From Epiperipatus broadwayi (taxonomy: Eukaryota; Onychophora; Udeonychophora; Euonychophora; Peripatidae): a stretch of DNA of 64,000 nt. The translations under genes and the position numbers were made by a program. Shown piece by piece: positions 33,961 through 47,677 of the stretch; position 1 is the stretch's first letter; each line of letters begins with the position of its first letter. The stretch covers positions 6,046,821-6,110,820 of the forward strand of contig JAQFVV010006203.1 in assembly GCA_028023455.1 (NCBI GenBank). The letters are read 5' to 3'. The notes under the pieces are model-generated. The model was not told where the DNA came from, searched no databases, and saw only the letters and a program-made list of their open reading frames with translations.

Positions 33961-36900
33961 GTATATATATGCTGTATGTTTTTTGTTGAATTTCATTTGA
34001 AAAGATCTATTTGTTAATAGATGAAACTATGGTTGTGGAACTATTTTAGTAAAATTTTGTTTTAGTATTACAACGTTATATGAATTTTTATTTAATTTAT
34101 AATTACTAGTGTAGCATTATAAAGTATTTAATTTTTAATATATATTGGTGTAAGTCTAGTACTAATTATACATCTAATTATGTGATCCAGAAATATAACC
34201 ACATATTTGAATATAATGATCTTTTAATTATCTGACATCTTATGATATTTTTAACTTCTTCTGCAACAAAACTTCTTTTAGTAAAACTTCAATATTGTTT
34301 AATTGTAATTTTCAATCTATTCTAGTTTCATCCATATTTTTTCAAAAAAAAAATTAAATTAATAAGTTAGCTGCTTCCACGAAAATAAGTCTTTGAAGTA
34401 ATCATGAAATACATTCTAAAAAGACTTACTTTTTCTTCATATGTCCAATCCAATGATGATGGGTCCTTACAAGTTTAAATCCAGTATTATCGTGTCCAGC
34501 AAGTTATAATAATACTGAATGGTCTTATGATCTTTGTCATCATTTTTTCAAAATATTGTAGAATATCCTTGGATAAAATTCTGCCGATGCTTTTATGATA
34601 TACAAAAAGGAGTCTACATTTCATTTCTTCAAAATAAATTTATATAATATAGAGTTGACTTTCTTATAGTATTATGCTTAAATTCTAATTATAGTTAATT
34701 GCAGTATCAGAAAAGAAGAATTTGTTTTGCACTACATGCATATAGAAAAAAGTTCACCTTTCTATCAAAAAAATGTTAAGATAACCTGGAAGCTAATCAG
34801 GGTTTTTTTTTAATTATCACTTTTCAGGGCCTCCAATATGACAGACTGGAAGCTGTTGTATTTAATATTGCCTTTTATTTTTTTAATATTATTTTAAAAA
34901 TACAAGAATTGATTAATTAAAATATATTAAATATAATTTAAAGTGCAGTAAACAAAATAAAAAATGTGGGGAAACAAATTAACAAATATGAGTTATTCGT
35001 ATTGTCAGACGAATATCTCTAACAGCCTACCGCATTTCCACAAATGTATCTTTTTGTTCGTACAGTCACTGACAAATACATTCTGCTTAATTGGAATACA
35101 TGTGTTGTCGCAGACTTTCCCAGTGCATGTTCTTCTGTCAATGGAAGATCCAAAATTTTAAGCACTTTGGCAAAATGTTACAAAAAAATAATAAATGTGC
35201 GCACCAACAATCTTATTCCAAACGTAAAAAAAAATCACAATAATATTCGCAACATGTTAACATTTCTATGTTATAATCTATATAAAAAATAATAATTAAA
35301 GCTTGTGAATGGAATTTATAAGAGATTTATTAATGTTTTTTTAACTTAACAGCAATTTATAATGAATTATATTTTTTAAACTTTATAAGTAACACATGTT
35401 TGGTAAAATAATTTTGAGAAAAAAAAACATAAACAAATACTATGATGCCCCTGAAGAGTAATAATTTAACAAAAAAAACCTGGTAAGCTTCTGAGTTACA
35501 GGAATATCTGTAAGTACCAATATTTTAAACTAATGCACATTTTAAAGATGAATAACCATTCAAAATCAGAGCTGCTGAAGATTGTTTTTCTATCCAAAAC
35601 TGACTAAAGCAATGAATTTTTTAAATATTGATTATAAAAAAAAAATTCTTCATAAATTGCATTCAAATGCTCTGCAGATCATCCTCACATAATTGCAAAT
35701 CTAGGAGCCAAGATGTTATTAATTTTTGCTTTAATTATTTTAAATTAAAAATCTCACCACCAAACCTATATCACATTCTTAATATTTGCTTTGTGAAACC
35801 ACCTATAAACTGATCATTTGTCATAGACATTCACGTTTAACATTGGTTTGGATTACAAATTATCCACTACTAGCATCATGTATTACTTTTAAAATAAGTA
35901 TAAATGAACAACCATATTATTTTCAAAATCACCATAAAACTTCTGAATTAATTAAATCAAATCTATTGACTAAATTAATAAAAATAATGCTTTTCTAAAA
36001 CCAATCTAAATAATGACAATCATTCAACTAGAATTGGAAACAATCTATTCAATAACATCTTTACTGAAGACTTTCTATCTTCTTTATTTTTTATAAATTA
36101 AAATAATAAAAGATGCCTTAAGATCAGAAGCACAACTTTATGGAATATATTTTTAAATAATTTCAAAAGATTTAAAGCTAACATATTCCTATATTTTAAA
36201 TTGTCTCCAAAGATCTCAATAATATATGCCTTTTCATTTTAACTACGAACTAAATTTACATACTTATTTAAAATAAACAAGTATGTGAAATGCATGGAAT
36301 GTTATTATATACTCTTTACAGCAAGAAATGTAATTCACAGTTAATTTGTGTGCATACATGGGAAAATAATATTAAAAAATAAAAATGTATAAAATTAAAA
36401 ATATATAAAGTAAGATTTAAACGAGAAAAAAAAAATTCAACAAATAATAAGTTAAGCAAAAAAAAAAAGTATATTCTATTAATAGATTAAATTGTGCACT
36501 AATACATAGCTGAAAAAAAATTCTTTTTCTTTCCAGTTAAAGTAACAAAATAAGGCTAAGCGCTTTCAAGAGTTGCAATTCTCTCATATTTATAACTGGG
36601 GTAAATTGTGAAAGAAAAAACTTCTCTTCACCTGTATATTAGCGCATGATTTAATCTATTACTTTCACTGAAGTAAAGTATAAACCTCATATCTTTATAT
36701 TCTATTAACTAAATATTTCAAAATTTGTGTTAATTTCTCTATAGGATTAATTAAATAATAAGGTTCTATAGCTAAGCAATAGCCTTTGATCATCACCTTT
36801 AGTAGCTTGTAACTATTTTCCACACAATTTATTCTACAATATTATTTAGAGCTACATTATATGCTTTAATGTAAGAGGGAAATAACAGTTACTCTGTATA

Positions 36901-37619
36901 CATATAAATAAGATAAGTAGATAGTTAAGAAATACATAGAACAAAAAATCTTTCTTCAAAAATTGCAATTAAAAATTTTTAAATCTTGATTTTTATAAAA
37001 TCTAGTTGAGAGTTCTATCAATGTGTTTATTTAATTGTCAAAACTGTAGGTAATAAAACATGAGAGAAAAATCTGACTTAAAAAACATTGATTATATCAA
37101 TTATCAAGCAATGTTTTTTTAAAAAAAACATATATCAATAATTATGCGCTTATAACGCTCGTTAAAGAAGTTATATATATTATTAAATTTATTTAAAGCT
37201 TAGCGCATATTTGACGAGCTGATTGGTTATCTACAGTTTTGACAATGATATAAACACATCAAAAGAATTCTCAAATGGATTTTATAAAATCAAGATTTCT
37301 TAAATATTTGTGGTTTTATATAATTTTCAGATGTACATTCATAACTATTAGTTTATCTTATATATATATATATAAAATTTAGAAATATAAGTGCTATTAC
37401 ATATATTATTTTAAAAAAATTTAAGAATGAGATACAGGCTCTAAAAATAATATTCTAATTAGTGGAGATTAATTGTCAATATCTTCATCCAATCTCCACA
37501 AATTATTTTTAATCAATTTCTGAATTACATAGCCTCTACTTTTGTTTATCAATATTTACTTATTTTTATAAACAAACCAATTTACACTAGATGTTCATTC
37601 TATTTTTGTTTTGCTTTTC
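33961..37619. other. AT-rich intron DNA
   Basis: No accepted gene. A nearly palindromic segment lies at 36955-37310: TTTTTAAATCTTGATTTTTATAAAATC (in parts) near 36975 reappears inverted near 37280. GTGTTTATTTAATTGTCAAAACTGTAG at 37022 likewise reappears inverted near 37240, giving arms of about 90 bp around a ~180-bp centre (see findings). Confidence 0.4.
36960..37312. repeat. Imperfect inverted repeat (foldback), possible MITE
   Basis: Left arm 36960-37055 and right arm 37228-37312 are reverse complements over words such as AAATCTTGATTTT/AAAATCAAGATTT, TTTTATAAAATC on both sides, and TGTCAAAACTGTAG/CTACAGTTTTGACA. The centre holds smaller self-complementary pieces (GATTATATCAATTATC, AATGTTTTTTTAAAAAAAACAT). 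It looks like a non-autonomous DNA element, but I see no clean target duplication. Confidence 0.55.
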
Positions 37620-37850
37620 TGCATTTTGTTTACCAATATCTCTTTCTACCCTCAGGATCTATTTTATAATTTCATTTCAAATTCTTCCTAGTCTAATTAT
37701 CCTATAATTCCTTATTGAAAAATTTTATTTCTTCTTATACCCACATTTCTGCTCCATACACCACCACATTTTGAAATATATTTTTATAAATTCTCTTTGA
37801 CTTTTTGCCCTTGTATCCACTGCTATTTGTGTAGATATATTAAACCCCTT
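37620..37850 (-). pseudogene. RTE-type LINE fragment (region after the RT fingers)
   Basis: Minus-strand translation reads RIYKNIFQNVVVYGAEMWV, matching the conserved LINE wording K-x-x-I-Y-x-x-I-I-x-P-V-x-x-Y-G-A-E-T-W. It then continues with degraded residues toward the thumb/tail region. Only about 70 codons are present, with stops. Confidence 0.5.
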
Positions 37851-38777
37851 GCAATATCAAACTCTATATAATATACATATAACATTTATACCCCTGTATA
37901 TGTCAAATTTAATTTAAAAATTATACACATTAAGGCATCAACAAAAATAATTAACACAAAAGCAAAAAAAGACAGTACATTTAGTATATTGAAAGAGAGA
38001 TCATTCATACATGCACATAATTAAACCTAAAAAAGCATTGACTTTTTTACTTTACTAAAATTATTTTTCATTTTATCATGCAGAATAGTTACCATTATTA
38101 ATTTCAGAACTTCAAGCCATAAATCCATTTTAAATAAAAAATTGTATTTAATAATTCATAGTAACAATGCATTGATTGTAAAATAATGCTTAAAAAATAA
38201 TTGAATGGCTTTATTGCTTGGGACTTCATAACAAGTTGGGGCATCAGGAATAACAGAACTAGACAAGATCTGTGAATCTTACCCTCCAGTTTGCTGCTCT
38301 CTGAGTGCACCAAACTACTCAGGGCAAATAATGCTTTCACTTTAATAACCATATAACCGAGTGTGTGAGATGACAAAACAACTGAATGAGAGATGATTGA
38401 TTCATGACCCTACTAATATAAGTAGGCAAGGATATTAGGAAATCATATTTAAAATTTTCTAATTTTTATTTAGTTGGTCCATAATCATAGGATGACTACT
38501 GTATTATAAAAAATATGCTTACAGAATAATGAAGCAAAAAAAAAAAAGTAGGTTAAATAAAATTAAATAATTATTAGTAATAACTATAACAGAAATTTAA
38601 GAGTAATGACTAATGACAACATCAGTACAAAAGTTTCTTAGCAAATGAGAATTTTATTCCCATCTTTATCATTTGGGTAATTAAAAAATAAATACTAAAA
38701 ATCTGCATTTTGTTTTTATATTAAATTACACTTAAAATAAAAAAATATTATAAATAAATAAAAGTAAAAACACTTAC
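37851..38777. other. Intron DNA downstream of micro-exon 38778-38799
   Basis: The stretch 38215-38400 is less AT-rich and contains an open minus-strand frame (38104-38376) with a possible donor at 38277-38282, but no matching acceptor keeps the frame; it is more likely an old repeat than an exon. Confidence 0.35.
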
Positions 38778-38799
38778 GTTTTTTATGATGACGGGATGA
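38778..38799 (-). CDS. Micro-exon of an unrecognised host gene (exon 1 of those seen)
   Basis: Twenty-two nucleotides bounded by a strong acceptor (GTTATTTTCAG) and a strong donor (GTAAGTG). In phase 0 it encodes SSRHHKK plus one leftover base C, which joins the AA at the start of 22969-23042 to give Gln, after which the frame stays open through three further exons. Basic residues (R, H, H, K, K) run on into the KK of the next exon, making a basic patch. The intron to the next exon is 15735 bp. Accepting so short an exon rests on both splice sites plus the phase match. Confidence 0.7.
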
Positions 38800-40512
38800 C
38801 TGAAAATAACAAAAAAAAAAAAGAATTATTAATCAAATCACTTGTATTTTAACATCAAACTATATAATCTAACATATAATTTAAATCTAAAACTTAATTA
38901 CATTAAATAATTTTAAAAATTAATTTTACTTGAGGAAAAATACCTTAGAATATTTTATGTTGATCTATTACATATATATATATGTATACAAATAATTTAT
39001 ATATAAGTGTATATTTTTCATCATTTACATAATTAACATTCACATATTAAGAATTTTTAAAAAAATTCATGTAAATGTGCATATATATATTTCAAATGGA
39101 CCCAAAATTTTAATCTTAAAAATTTTGTCCACAATGTTATCTTTTTTATAAAATTTAAAGTAATCAATCTTAAACAAAATTGAAATAGACAATTAAAACT
39201 AAATAAAAATTTTATTTAATATATCTAGCCAGGCTTTATTGGAACTTTATCAAGATGTTCCCTCTTTTATAATCCACCCAATGGACATTATTTACATTAT
39301 ACTACAATAAACATAATTAGTAAAATACACACATATACACATAAAAATAAATAAACTTATTACAATCCTTTATATATATATTTATTTAGAAAACAACCTC
39401 CAACAATGCTCATTTCCCCCAAATTGTTCCTAGCCTTTAATTGTATTTACACATTTGTTTAAATTTTCTTGAATATACAAAGTTTCATAACATTTTCTTC
39501 CCTTGTAACTTTTTAACATAATTTAATACTGAATATTTTTTTTAACATTTAGTCTATGACCACTGTCCAGAAAATATATGTATGGTCCTGATTTTATATC
39601 TTTTCTATTAACTGCCCTATCATGCAATATTGTGACCACCGCAATATGATATATATAGCTAAAATAAAAAAGGATTGTTGTTAAAAGAAGTAAGGAGCAC
39701 AATAGGGCAATTAATAGAAAGACTATAAAATCAGGGCCATATATATATATATATTGGATACCGGTCAAAGAATGAATTGTAAAAAAAAATTTCAGGTAAT
39801 AAAATATGTTAAAAATTACAAAGAAAGAAACTATTATGAAACTTTGTATATTCAAGAAATGGGTAAACATGGTTAAAAACTAGGTATAATTAGGGAGAAA
39901 TGGGTATTGTTGGATTATTGTAAAATTTAGAATTATAAATATTATGTTATAAGTTTATGTATTTTTATATATTATAAATATTAAAAGCCTAAAGCTAAAC
40001 TAGTCAATAAAATTTTCAAAATTATCCCAAATTCACACTAGTTTAATTAGACTAGCCAAAGAAAATGAACTCTAAAATAGAACCAATGGTTTCACTGCTA
40101 CAAGCAGACTTCTCAAATATAAAGTTGTATACTAAATATTACCCACAATTCCACTTACGACCCCCACACTCTTAATATTAAAAAAACTTTTAAACACATT
40201 AACTGCTTCAGAATTATAAATTTTTAATAATAAAGATTCTTTAATTATTTTTATTTCATTTTGTTTTAGTTAATTTTCTTTAACTAGTCTAGTTTAGTGA
40301 TGAATTTGGGGTATTTTGATTATTTTATGTCATGGTTATTGTAATATAATATAAATAATGTCCATTAAATGGAGATGCTATAGAGTACTTGGTCAGGTGA
40401 TTATAAAGGAAGAAATATCTTGATATGGTTCCAATAAAAAATGGAAGCCTGATTAAATGTATTAAATAAATTTGTATTTATTCTTAGTTGTCTATTTCAA
40501 TTTTGGATATTG
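38800..40512. other. AT-rich DNA, no gene recognised
   Basis: A minus-strand open frame at 39523-39870 is rich in hydrophobic residues but has no motif, and low-GC sequence gives such frames by chance. Short TA tracts lie at 38972-38984 and 39741-39755. Confidence 0.4.
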
Positions 40513-42172
40513 ATTTAGAGCAGTGGTCTTCAACCACCGGTCCACGGACCGGCGCTGGGCTGCAGAAGTTTTCTTCCGGGCCGCGCTAGAATGGCAAGAA
40601 AGTGTGTAATAACAAAATAATAAGATTTTAAACTTTTAATTAATATAACCAATTTTTATTTATTTTTTCATCGCATTTTTACCCGATTAAAAAAAAAAAA
40701 AACAGAACAAAAACAAAATCTAATCAATCATACATAAATTAATTTCTTTTTCTATTTATCACAGATGGTTGGGGGATAGAATTAAATTTTTTATTATTTT
40801 TCTAAGAAAATTTTAAAAAAAAAGTTTTTTATTATACAAACTCTGGTTGTCTTTTGATAGCCAATCACGGCCGCTTGTCAGCATTGTTTATGTGTTAAAA
40901 CAATAAATTGTAACGTGACTTTTTTTGATCTCTTCAATTTTTTCTACAACCTCTTTTAATATTTAAGTTTAGTGTTGTTGTTTTTTTGGCTATACGACAA
41001 TTTTTTTGGGGGGCTTTAACTTTTATTTTTGAAATCAATTTTTATTACCTTTTTTAAAAAAATAAAAACCAAAAAATAACTTGTCTCTAACTTTTACAAA
41101 GTATTTCTCAATACACCCCACCCCAAAATAAAGTAAAATCAAAACTTTTGGACTTTTTCAAGTTTCAGTTGTTTTTTTTTTGTTTAAAAATACAGCCTCT
41201 TTTTTTTTTGGCCTATAACACGATATCTTTTTTGCCTTTATTTGTATACAGATGATATACTAAAACTTTTATTTTTAAAACCAATTTTTATTATCTTTTT
41301 TTAAAAATAAAAACAAACAAAAAAATAACTTTGGTCTCTATCTTTTGTCTCAGTGAAGACAAAATATTTCTCAACCCACTCCTCCCCCCCCCCCCAAATT
41401 AAAATGAGATCAAAACTTTTGACTTTTTCAATTTTCGTTGTCTTTTTTTTTTAAAGACGGTGACTATACGGCAAATTTTTTTTTGGCTTTATTTCTATTA
41501 CGCGATGTCTATTTTGCCATTTTTAAAAAAAACGTTTCCTATTAATTACACTTTTTGATCCTTTCAACATGCCAACAAAAAAAAAAATTGCAATAACATC
41601 AAAACTTCAGACTTTTACATGTTTCATTTTATTTTTTCAGATTTAAAATACGGTGACTTTTTTGGGGGCTGTACGGTGATTTTAATTATGCAATTTCTAT
41701 TTTGCCCTTATTACTATTAAAAGACAACCTCCATATATATATAACTTCAGCTTGTATATTTAACATTAAATACAGATATTACATTTATCATAATCATTGT
41801 CATGTAATTACACTAGCTGTGATATTTACCAACATTCAGGTGAATAACATTTTATTGCATGTTTTAACAATGAAATAGTAAATGTAGAAATGCGAGCATA
41901 TTAATGAGAACGATTGTTATTGTACTGTTTTCTGTAGCAGTACGACTGTGCAGCTCGAGAAAGAATGTTCAGCATGTCAAGCTAAGCAACACCATTACAA
42001 TACACAATAACTAGTGTGTTGTTTTGGTCAGTTATAACAATTATGCTTATCTAAGGTTAAGCAGGTTACATCTTTAAGAAAATTTATCTGTAAACTTCTG
42101 CCGTCCATGAAATCTTATCCTTATTTTTGCCGGTCCACAGATGCGAAAAGGTTGAAGACCACTGATTTAAAG
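40513..42172. mobile_element. hAT-type DNA transposon, non-autonomous, with 8-bp target duplication
   Basis: The element proper is 40521-42164 (1644 bp). Both ends carry a perfect 15-bp inverted repeat CAGTGGTCTTCAACC, and subterminal copies of GGACCGG follow. The flanks are ATTTAGAG (40513-40520) and ATTTAAAG (42165-42172), an 8-bp target duplication with one mismatch. CAGTGG-type ends plus an 8-bp duplication are diagnostic of the hAT superfamily. No transposase reading frame remains. The interior holds diverged tandem subrepeats (40985-41650) and a C12 run. The left end contains the palindrome CCGGTCCACGGACCGG. Confidence 0.88.
40985..41650. repeat. Diverged internal tandem repeats of the hAT element
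   Basis: Two to three units with shared words TTTTTATTA(C/T)CTTTTTT, AAAACCAA, AATAACTT, GTCTCTA, ATTTCTCAA, CCC-runs, ATCAAAACTT and ACTTTTTCAA occur at spacings of about 270 and 190 bp. They account for most of the interior. Confidence 0.6.
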
Positions 42173-44149
42173 TACACTCTATGCCATTTTGAATTCTAAG
42201 GACTGTAGTCATGATATGACCATTTGTTACAAAATCACAATTTATATCAATAATTGAAAAATTAAAGTGCAAATTTCATACAACTATACTTGATCAATCA
42301 TGTGACTAAAATATACAAAATATAAAAAAATGGGAACGAATAATTTTATACATACTAAAAGCTTATAATTTCTAAAATATAAATTTAAAACACTTAAAAA
42401 GAAAAAGTGAACAAAAAAAATACTGGACATATATATTAATTAAAAAAAGGAAAAGATATTAAAAAGTAAATAAATCATGTACTTGTGACTTCTGCATTTT
42501 TTGGACGATGCTTTATATTGTCAAAAACATCCTTTCCCCTCTCTGTATACTTCAGTGCAAAATGCCATCATTAACCAAATTTTATAACGTATGTGTATAT
42601 AAATATTTTAATAAATTTAAAACTTTTATTCAATCATATTTTCTCAAAATGTGCTGATTCAATTCTCTTCAGTTGTCCCAGATCACATATGTCATTATCA
42701 TTTCATCTTGTAAACATTTATCTTTTTTCTGATGTCTTTATTTGTATGTTTCAAAAATGTATGTTGGAATGAAAGTTTTAAATATATATTTAAAAAACAG
42801 CGCAAATATGGGGGAGGAAAGATGGAAGTAGAATAACAATATCATATATATATAGTGTAATAATAATAATTTAAAAACCAACTATACCAAGTTTATATCA
42901 GCTATGAAAGATATAATAGTAGTCTCTAACCTATTAAATGATTAGTAGTGGATGGTATCAAAGATTTAAGTGCAGGGAGTTTGACATTCTTTATTTAAAT
43001 TTTAGTAATGCATATATAAAGATGTAATATATGATAAATGATAATTTGGCTAATCATATATATACTTTAATACAGTTAAACATTATAAAACGCCATGTGA
43101 CATTCTTATTATATATTAGTCTCATCAACCCAGACATCAAATATCACATTCTCAATTTTGTCAGAGTAATTAGTTTCTCAATAGTTGATAATAAATCTGA
43201 TATTTTAAGATAACCAATCAAGGAAAGTTTTGTATTAGGTTCCAGATCACCAAATAAATTCCTACATCCTCCTTAACATCTACTGCTAATAATTTATTTA
43301 TATTTATCAGATGGTAGCAGATGAGATTCATCCAAAACATCATGCAATAAATAAGCAATCGCATAAATAAGAAAACCAATAATTTTATTCACATATATAT
43401 TTAAAGTTAAGATTCTTATAGGTAAAAGATGTAAAGTAATATTTCAGAGTCATTAGTATACATACATACACACACACATACACACAAACGATAACGAGTT
43501 ATAATGATAATGTGAAAAATTAAAAATACAACAAAAAATAAGCGATATTTAAGACAGTCAAAAGCTAATTTAAAGTATAATAAAAATATAAATCATTGGA
43601 TGATTTAAAAAGACAATTAGCATCTATCTGACTTAGCAGTTAAATAGTTCACTATTTTGCATGACCAATTTAAGAAAACAATAACTAAAGTTTGTTAAAA
43701 ATGGATTATACAGATACTCTTAATTTAACTTGACTCCGTAATATTCTGACATTATCTAATACACATTCCATCAGATCAGAGGATAATGGTAAAGCCATAA
43801 TTTTTTTGACATTAAGAAAAATTAAAAATTCGCTTAGCAGTTCACAGATAATTAAGATTCAAATGAGTATTGCTTTCTTTTTCTTTTTTTACATTCTTTA
43901 TTATTAATGGATTGGGTTATTTCTCTAGTTATTTTATACACTTGTGATTGTTAAGTTAAATTTGCTCAATGTTTTTTCTGTTTTTATTTTAGATTATTCA
44001 TATAAATAAAAGGAAGAAAGATATCGAAGCTATATATAGCTTTAGAAAAAATAAGAGATTTGATCAATTAGAAAATATCTGAAATCTTTTGTGTTATGTT
44101 CCTGGGGGGGGGGGGGGAAATGGGATGGATAGTTAAACTGAGAGTGTTA
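42173..44149. other. AT-rich DNA with simple repeats
   Basis: No gene recognised. Short CATA/CACA microsatellite at 43460-43490 and an uninterrupted G14 run at 44104-44117, the longest G run in the window. Confidence 0.4.
44104..44117. repeat. Poly-G run
   Basis: Fourteen consecutive G in otherwise very AT-rich DNA. It may be an assembly-sensitive site. Confidence 0.8.
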
Positions 44150-44179
44150 ACAAAAATAAAAGTAAATGAAACTAAAGTA

Positions 44180-44350
44180 ATTAGCAAAATAATAATAATA
44201 GATTAAAAAAATTGGATTAAACATATGAATAGAATGAAGGATAGATTGGAAGAAATAAAAGAAGTGGGAAACAAAAATTGATCTGATAACCATAAGAATT
44301 CATGAATTGAAAACAATGATAGACAGAAAAGCTTGGGGATAACAGTTGGA
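44180..44350 (+). pseudogene. Possible LINE reverse-transcriptase tail fragment
   Basis: Plus-strand residues IKHMNRMKDRLEEIKE, then IRIHELKTMIDRKAWG and QLD in one neighbourhood resemble the L-G-H-x-x-R-M-x-D...R-K-A-W tails of LINE ORF2 proteins. Fragmentary and with stops, so only tentative. Confidence 0.3.
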
Positions 44351-46849
44351 TTGATATGACAAATGTGTCTTTAAAAAAAAAAAAAAGATAACATATGTTG
44401 ATACTGTAATTATAAAAATAATAAAGTATGACTTTGATTTTTTTTTCTTATTTGAATCTCTTTTTTTAATATGAATATAACTTTACTTGTAAAAATATTA
44501 TGTCTATACAGTAAAATAATATAAATCAGTTCATCAAAATGCATAGATTTTACATTTGCATATACCATGACTTTCTCAATTACTAGTAGTTATTCATTCT
44601 ATATACTTTTCTTCAATTTCATACTTGCCAGAGGAGCAAAGTACCCTATAGTTCACATAAAACTGAAATCGTTAAAGTATATAATTGCTGACCTAATGAC
44701 AAACATATAATTATACAAACAAGTCTTGAATTCAAAATTTTCAAGGCAGATACATAAATAATAATCTTGTTCATCTCTGAAGATGCCATCAAAGAGCCAA
44801 AAATGAATCAGGAGATTTGGCTATAATATTACAATCTAGTGTCTAATAATTATTCCAATTTACAATAAACAGCTTTGAAAAAAAATGTCATACGTAAATA
44901 ATTAGAGCTCAATCTTTCTAATATTATTCTACCAACTGTCAAGTGCTGCTGGGGTTTATAATATATGTCAAGAGCAAAAATTTGTTTTGAATTGTTAATG
45001 TTAAAAATTTTAATTAAAAATGATTTTATGAATTATTAATTCTAACTACAATAACTTGGTGTCAGAAAGTTATTAGGGATTAAAGAAAATAATACAAAAT
45101 GTTCAGAGCCAGTGAGAATTAAACAGATAATGTATACTTTTATTGTGGAGAAATGAAAGGATATTACTGCACTTGCACTGCTTTACATTTAATATCTATC
45201 ATGAAATAAATTTATATATAATCAGTTTACTTTTTATTGTTTTGTTGGGTTTTTTTTGGTAAAATTATTAAGTAATATTTTTAAATAAATACATAATATT
45301 TAAATTTAGATTTCATGGAATTTTAGCAAATTTTTAGCAATAAATTAGTCAAATAAAACTTTACTGGCATCAGAGAGAAAACAAAATGGAAACATGTCCT
45401 TTCAAAAACCATTCTTACAATACTTTATTGATTTCTATAATTACAAATTAAATTTTAGTAATTTAAAGATAGTTTTCATTGTTTAAAGATATGCTTTATC
45501 AATATATTTATGAAACATTAATTTTCAAAGAATCATTTATTAATTAAAATACATTATATAGCCTAAGAACTCAAATGAAGCCTGTTGTTTTTGACTATTT
45601 ATTTCCATTAATCTCTATTATTCTCTTTTTTTGTTTGCAAAGTTAATATTTTATTTTACAAACTAATTTCATTTACTGAATGCATGTTTTCAATAAAATC
45701 TATAAAAATACAAAGTGAAAATAATAAATAAGATTTTATTTAATACAAAAATACAACAACATAAAAAGATATGTGATGCAATGCATTAACTTTAAGCATT
45801 ATTTATGGGGCTAATACATATCTTATACATGACAATGAGTATTTTAACCATACAGAACATCAGACAGAGAAATCTAAAAAAAAAATTATATATTTTTTTA
45901 ATTTTATTTATAAAATCATCTACAGAGACATTTTGTTGGTGTTTAAAAGTAAAAAAAAATGTAAATTCATTTAGTTGTAATATATTAATATTTTAAATAA
46001 AATTGAATAGTGACAGAATAAAAAGACTTTTAGTACTGCCTTCTTCTCTTTGATTGATAAAGCCATTTGTTATGGGTGCCCTTGGCTATTTGTGAGGTTA
46101 TTTTTTTTAAAAAAAAAATGGAATAACTAAAAACTTTTTTTTTTGCAAAGTTTATTAAGATATATGATTATTTTTAAACAATATTTGTGTAATAATTATT
46201 CAAAATCAAAGTTTACATTATTACATTTTTATTTTACATGTATATATTTTATTTTTAAAAATAAAAAAAAAATAACTTCTAGTATAATATTACCAAAGGA
46301 AAAAATGTTGATCTACTTACTTCATCTTATGAAAATTATGGCAAATACAATATTAGGATAATTTATATTATAATAATTAGAAAACAATTTTAATATTTTA
46401 AAGCAGAATTTGATAGATTTATCAGAGATTAATATTTTTCTTTGTTTGCATTTTAACAATAAATTTCAACTAAAAAAGATTTTGTTCACTTCATGAGTGA
46501 TCCTGCTCTACCATCCATTCAATGATGTTAAGCATCTTCTGTTATTACGATTTCATTTTTTTCAATATTTGTAAAGGTCAAACATGACTTTTACGAATTG
46601 TTTTCATTTGCAAATGTATATTACTACCAAATCAAATTAAATTTATTAAATACTGATCTAGAATAATTATTTAATACTAAAATCAAAAGTTGAAAGCTTA
46701 TAAAAAATCTTCAGAAATAATCAAATTTGACAATGTGCAGGAGAATTAAAACAAATGATAAAAATGCATGTCATAAATACAAACTAAGCTTTGGAATTTT
46801 TTTTTATTAAAATCTTCATCAAATTTTCAAATTATATATTTATGAAGAT
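44351..46849. other. AT-rich DNA, no gene recognised
   Basis: Nothing supportable. Minus-strand donor-like CTACTTAC (46314-46321 on the plus strand) has no acceptor upstream. Confidence 0.4.
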
Positions 46850-47677
46850 AAGTTGTGTAACAATACCAATAGTAATGGTGTTCATCATTGATCACTATCT
46901 CAGCACTTTGCACACTTTTGTAATTGCAATGCTGATGAAAATACTTGCATAATACAATCATTGAAATACTAAACTGATGTTGCTGATAATGGTCACACTA
47001 GTTATTGGTGATATTTCCTTATCACCATCTATCAATTCAATTATCAGAAACTTGAACACTTTATCACTCATCCAGAAGCATTATTATAACTTCTCTATTT
47101 TTATATTTATCATTTTCTTATATGGGGCTTGGGCTAAATTAGCCTTTACCCTGGATGCCACATTCTGCTTAGAAAAAAATACCACTGTACATACTATCCC
47201 CCTAGTTAACACATCTCCAATTTCCAATAACATTCCTGTATCTACCCCATTCAGAGCATATTTTCTCAGGACTGTATAAACTTTCTCTTATAAGCATTTG
47301 GAATGAGATCAAATAGCACTGACAAGTATATTTTATAATATTAAAAAAAGGCAATTTATTTATATTCAATACACTAGGACGAGTTTCAAACTACATATTT
47401 TATTACAAATGATACCAGTGTATCTATCTATTTCAGAAACCACAGAAGAATGAAGATTGATTTTCTAATTAACTTTTGATTCCCTTTGTTTAATTATGAT
47501 GCACACACAGATAAAAGTAAAAAAAAAAACCTTGCAAATAATTGTTAGTGAAATTATAAATCTATAACTGCACTGGATACTATCATTATAATAAAAATAA
47601 TTAACTAAACAAACAAACAATTATAAAAAATAATAATAATTAGAGGACTTAGATTTCAGATTTAAAAAAATATTACC

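Noticed and set aside
39523-39870. 115-codon hydrophobic minus-strand open frame that could look like a membrane protein
   Set aside because: Hydrophobic F/I/L/Y-rich frames are the default translation of T-rich DNA; there is no start context, homologous motif or splice support.
46314-46325. Donor-like CTTACTTC on the plus strand (GTAAGTAG on the minus strand)
   Set aside because: No usable acceptor precedes it on the minus strand for at least 70 bp, and no open coding segment links to the known exons.
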